64,000 nucleotides of DNA from Pseudomonas sp. HOU2. GTDB taxonomy: Bacteria > Pseudomonadota > Gammaproteobacteria > Pseudomonadales > Pseudomonadaceae. The notes beneath the pieces are model-generated. The model was not told the origin of the DNA. It did no database searches and was given only the letters and a program-made list of their open reading frames with translations. This document shows positions 63,001 through 64,000 of this stretch, one piece after another. Both the position numbers and the translations under genes were made by a program. Position 1 is the stretch's first letter. The number at the start of each line of letters is the position of its first letter. The DNA is taken from positions 5,437,001-5,501,000 of the forward strand of contig NZ_CP160398.1 of NCBI RefSeq assembly GCF_040729435.1, given 5' to 3'.

Positions 63001-64000
63001 TGAGCGGTAACAACAACCTGACCCTTGGCGGCGTGATCGCCGGGGCCGGCACTCTGACCAAAAACGGTCTGGCCGACGTGACGCTGTCCGGCAATAACAC
63101 CTTCAGCGGCACTTTCGATGTGCAATCCGGCAGCCTGACCACCCTCAGCGGCGCGGCATTGGGCAACAACGCCACGGTCAATCTCGCGGGCGGCGCGGCG
63201 CTGAATCTCGGTGCTTCGGGCAGCCTCGCCAGCCTGACCGGCAGCGGTACCGCGCTGGTCGGCACCGGCAACACCCTGAGTCTGGGTGGCAACAACGTCA
63301 GCAGCACCTTCGCCGGCATCCTCAGCGGTGACGGCGGGCTGACCAAACTCGGCACGGGTACGCTGACCCTCAGCGGCATCAGCGACCTGACCGGCGATAC
63401 CAACGTCAACGCCGGCACCCTGCAGGTCAACGGCTCGCTGGCCAGCACCAACGTGCTGGTCAACAGCGGCGGCACCCTGGGTGGCAGCGGCACCCTGACC
63501 GGTGCGGTGACGGTGGCCGATGGCGGGCATCTGGCCGGCGCCACTGGCAGCACCCTGTCGGTGAACTCGCTGGTGTTCAACGGCAATTCCAACTTCGATG
63601 TCGGCCTGGGTACGCCGGTCTCCGGTGGCGGTAGCGCACTGGTGAATGTCGGCGGCAACCTGACCCTCGACGGCACCCTCAATGTCAGCGACATCGGCGG
63701 TTTCGGTAGCGGTGTGTATCGCCTGATCAACTACACCGGCGGCCTGACCGACAACGGCATGCTGATCGACACGGTGCCGGGCAGCGTCACCCCTGGCGAT
63801 CTGACCCTGCAAACCGCGCTGGCCAACCAGATCAACCTGCTGGTCACCGCACCGGGCGTCACCGTGCAGTTCTGGGACGGCAACCAACTCGTCGCCAACG
63901 GTTCGGTCGATGGCGGCAGCGGCACCTGGGGCACCGGCACCACCAACTGGACCGACGTCAACGGCACCACCAATCAGGCCTGGACCAACAACTTCGCGGT
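57081..64000 (+). CDS. Giant autotransporter adhesin with PATR repeats, 5' part
   Basis: The frame runs from GTG 57081 (AAGGAG at 57069-57074, 6-base spacing) to the end of the window without a stop, so at least 2306 residues. A signal peptide covers about residues 1-38 (LLFGGVSAPALA). A head of about 250 residues contains the only two nearby Cys (CSTAGSTVTC), followed by Asn/Gly/Thr-rich beta-helical sequence. From about residue 320 there are tandem ~86-residue (258-base) units with the pattern GGTTLNAGSLTVGSNTALG, LDSNTAVTLNNNV, TLGGVISGTGGL and KNGTANLTLNGNNTYSG. This is the autotransporter-associated beta-strand (PATR) repeat. After a non-repeat interval the whole arrangement occurs a second time. 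The outer-membrane barrel must lie beyond the window. A secreted, surface-attached adhesin or biofilm protein is expected. Confidence 0.88.
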   Translation, partial: MEARFGVALVSRFSPLSLAVHLSVAGLLFGGVSAPALATCSTAGSTVTCTGVPTLPLFLNNFASATSGLTVNVNSGAQMNATLGGHVMDLTGVNISLNNSGTIDPALLGLVSVLSGGAFIGTGATSTVSVLNNASGIIRGTGMLLGLNLTSLDGLGIAVNNAAAGTTSITNNGTITSTGLSVGGITLADTPVVGVYGGSQVNMTNSSTGVINGRIAFETSAAGNTFTNAGTITGGVSMGAASTNTFTAVTGSSVQVGDGVQVSVGLGGLIGINLTFAPTGTVDGGAGGTNSLILQNPAGVGGGTTGVGTASSATYVNFNNLTINSGTWTLQGPLVSGATTLNGGVAQFNNNATFGSGVLTSNGGILQASNAGLNLSNLISLGAGGLTVQGTNATTLSGVISGSGGLSKVGAGQLSLSAANTYLGNTTLNGGTVQLGNNLALSTGTVNVTGATTLSAPGTINLNNAISLGGTLTAGGTGALTLGGLITGSSGLTKTGTGSLTLSGANSGYTGTTTLSAGSLLVTNNNSLGSGALNTAAGTSLDSTANVTLANNIGMTGALNVLGSNALTLGGVLSGTGGITKSGTANLTLTGNNTNSGSTALNAGSLFVGSNTALGTGALSAAAGTTLDATTAVTLANAVALAGGVTIGGTQALGLSGVVSGVGNLIKNGTANLSLSGNNTFSGGTALNAGTLIVGSNTALGTGALTTAAGSTLDASTAVALTNAVSLGGNLNIGGSANLTLGGIVSGSGGLTKNGTANLILNGANTFLGAVALNAGTITAGANAALGSGNITVGGVATLDSNAAVTLNNNVILNNSLGIGGSNALTLGGVISGTSQLVKNGTANLTLNGTNTYSGGTTLNAGSLTVGNGAALGTGALSVEGAGTLNSSSAVTLNNNVILNANLTTGGANALTLGGVISGVNGLIKTGASSLTLTGNNTYTGTTALNAGSLVVGSNTALGTGTLNAANGTTLDASTAATLANNVNLGGTLTVGGSNALTLGGVVAGIGGLTKNGAADLTLNGANTYFGNTALNTGKLIVGSNTALGVGTLNAAANTTLDANTAVSLNNAVALAGALNVGGTADLTLTGLVSGAGSLVKDGAANLILNAANNYAGGTTLNAGTVTVGNSSALGSGALTVGGAATLDSNSPLVNLSNAVALNAGLTVGGTQNLGLGGVVSGTGQLIKNGAANLTLNGNNTFSGGTTLNAGTLTLGNANGLGSGGLTVGGAATLDNSASFGIGNAITLNAGLTVAGNNDLSLNGIIDGAGSLTKSGLSDLTLAGNNTFTGAVNIVSGSVTTLNTNALGNTSGVNISAGAGLNLGSDASLGALTGSGSVQLTGSNTLTVGGGNVTSTFDGDLSGSGGLTKVGTGTLNLTGINGITGNTAINGGTVDLSGSLGSAQVNVNTGGTLTGSGSALGTVNINNGGHLALSSGNTLSASSLTLGAGSNVDVALATPSTTSLMNVGGNLTLDGNLNVSDAGGFGVGVYRLFNYTGALTNLGLDVASVPVGYGLGDLVVQTGVANQINIQVSAPNVNIRYWDGSQTIANGVVDGGSGTWNAVGTNWTDANGLVNQPWAGDFAVFQGAAGTVTVNGTQAFTGMQFLTDGYSLVNGAAGQLTAVNGTGGTTAVRVDPGVTATVGVNIDGSGILNKLDTGTLVLNGANTYSGGTQLDGGKIIVGSNTALGSGTLTANAGTQLDSNTAVTLGNAATLNGNLTVVGSNALTLNGVVGGTGGLIKNGAANLTLGGNNAFLGPVALNAGGLILASNSALGSATLNAANGTTLDASGAFTAGNAINLAGNLGIVGSNDLTLSGAINGAGSLTKNGAANLILSGANNFLGGVTLNAGTLTAGSNGALGLGNLTVAGASALDSNTSVSLGNNVVLNANLTNTGSSDVALSGVVSGTGGLIKNGASNLTLNGINTYTGGTTLNAGTLTLGTGSALGSGALTVAGASSLDSSAPLVLANNINLNANLGLSGNNNLTLGGVIAGAGTLTKNGLADVTLSGNNTFSGTFDVQSGSLTTLSGAALGNNATVNLAGGAALNLGASGSLASLTGSGTALVGTGNTLSLGGNNVSSTFAGILSGDGGLTKLGTGTLTLSGISDLTGDTNVNAGTLQVNGSLASTNVLVNSGGTLGGSGTLTGAVTVADGGHLAGATGSTLSVNSLVFNGNSNFDVGLGTPVSGGGSALVNVGGNLTLDGTLNVSDIGGFGSGVYRLINYTGGLTDNGMLIDTVPGSVTPGDLTLQTALANQINLLVTAPGVTVQFWDGNQLVANGSVDGGSGTWGTGTTNWTDVNGTTNQAWTNNFA

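Noticed and set aside
57036..63887. Long minus-strand open frames opposite the adhesin gene (850 and 1340 codons)
   Set aside because: They are complements of the repeat-rich adhesin frame (Gln/Gly/Ala-rich repeats) and lack start sites; the plus-strand frame has a signal peptide, a ribosome site and known repeats.
58021..64000. CRISPR array or satellite DNA in the regular 258-bp repeats
   Set aside because: Units are translated in one frame as autotransporter beta-strand repeats, and spacing does not fit a CRISPR.

Overview
The window is a 64 kb piece of chromosome from a fluorescent Pseudomonas (P. fluorescens group). The evidence is high-GC coding sequence with strong codon bias, a pyoverdine gene (pvdA) at the left edge, a block that matches the P. 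aeruginosa bqsRS–tlpQ–ctpM neighbourhood in order, and dozens of the palindromic REP-type repeats typical of this group. I see no rRNA, tRNA, CRISPR array, insertion sequence or prophage.

Layout. 0–5.3 kb: 3' part of pvdA, then mgtA and mgtC (magnesium uptake and low-Mg adaptation) behind a long structured leader. 5.3–9.8 kb: a BvgAS-like phosphorelay with a degenerate receiver protein in front. 9.8–14.1 kb: housekeeping and stress genes (dkgB, a pirin, a cyclic-nucleotide-domain MscS channel, an AhpD-like protein). 14.2–19.0 kb: an EmrAB-type efflux pair, an AraC regulator and a divergent MFS exporter. 19.1–25.4 kb: a two-partner secretion system (TpsB transporter and FHA-like TpsA adhesin). 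25.5–31.5 kb: nhaA, a small cytochrome c and a complete ferric citrate system, fecIRA. 31.6–39.6 kb: an MFS transporter, a DapF-like protein lacking both catalytic cysteines, codBA, an Asp-nucleophile alpha/beta hydrolase, queD and a patatin-like lipase. 39.7–48.3 kb: two PepSY proteins, the BqsR/BqsS-like two-component system, two chemoreceptors each behind a clear FliA (sigma-28) promoter, and an antiporter-family transporter between them. 48.5–54.5 kb: a LysR regulator with two small DMT transporters, a 1 kb repeat-rich non-coding stretch, a metallothionein and small conserved proteins. 54.6–56.6 kb: a nucleoside uptake operon (tsx and a NUP-family protein) with a LacI/PurR-type palindrome in its promoter. 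57.1 kb to the end: the first 2306 codons of a giant repeat-built autotransporter adhesin that runs out of the window.

Themes. Metal and envelope physiology dominates: siderophore synthesis, ferric citrate, Mg2+, a probable Fe(II)/cation-sensing two-component system and metallothionein. Two very large surface adhesins of different secretion classes (TPS and autotransporter) lie in the same window as a BvgAS-like relay, the class of regulator that controls FHA in Bordetella. Similar TAGGA motifs upstream of the relay and of the TPS operon make that connection worth testing.
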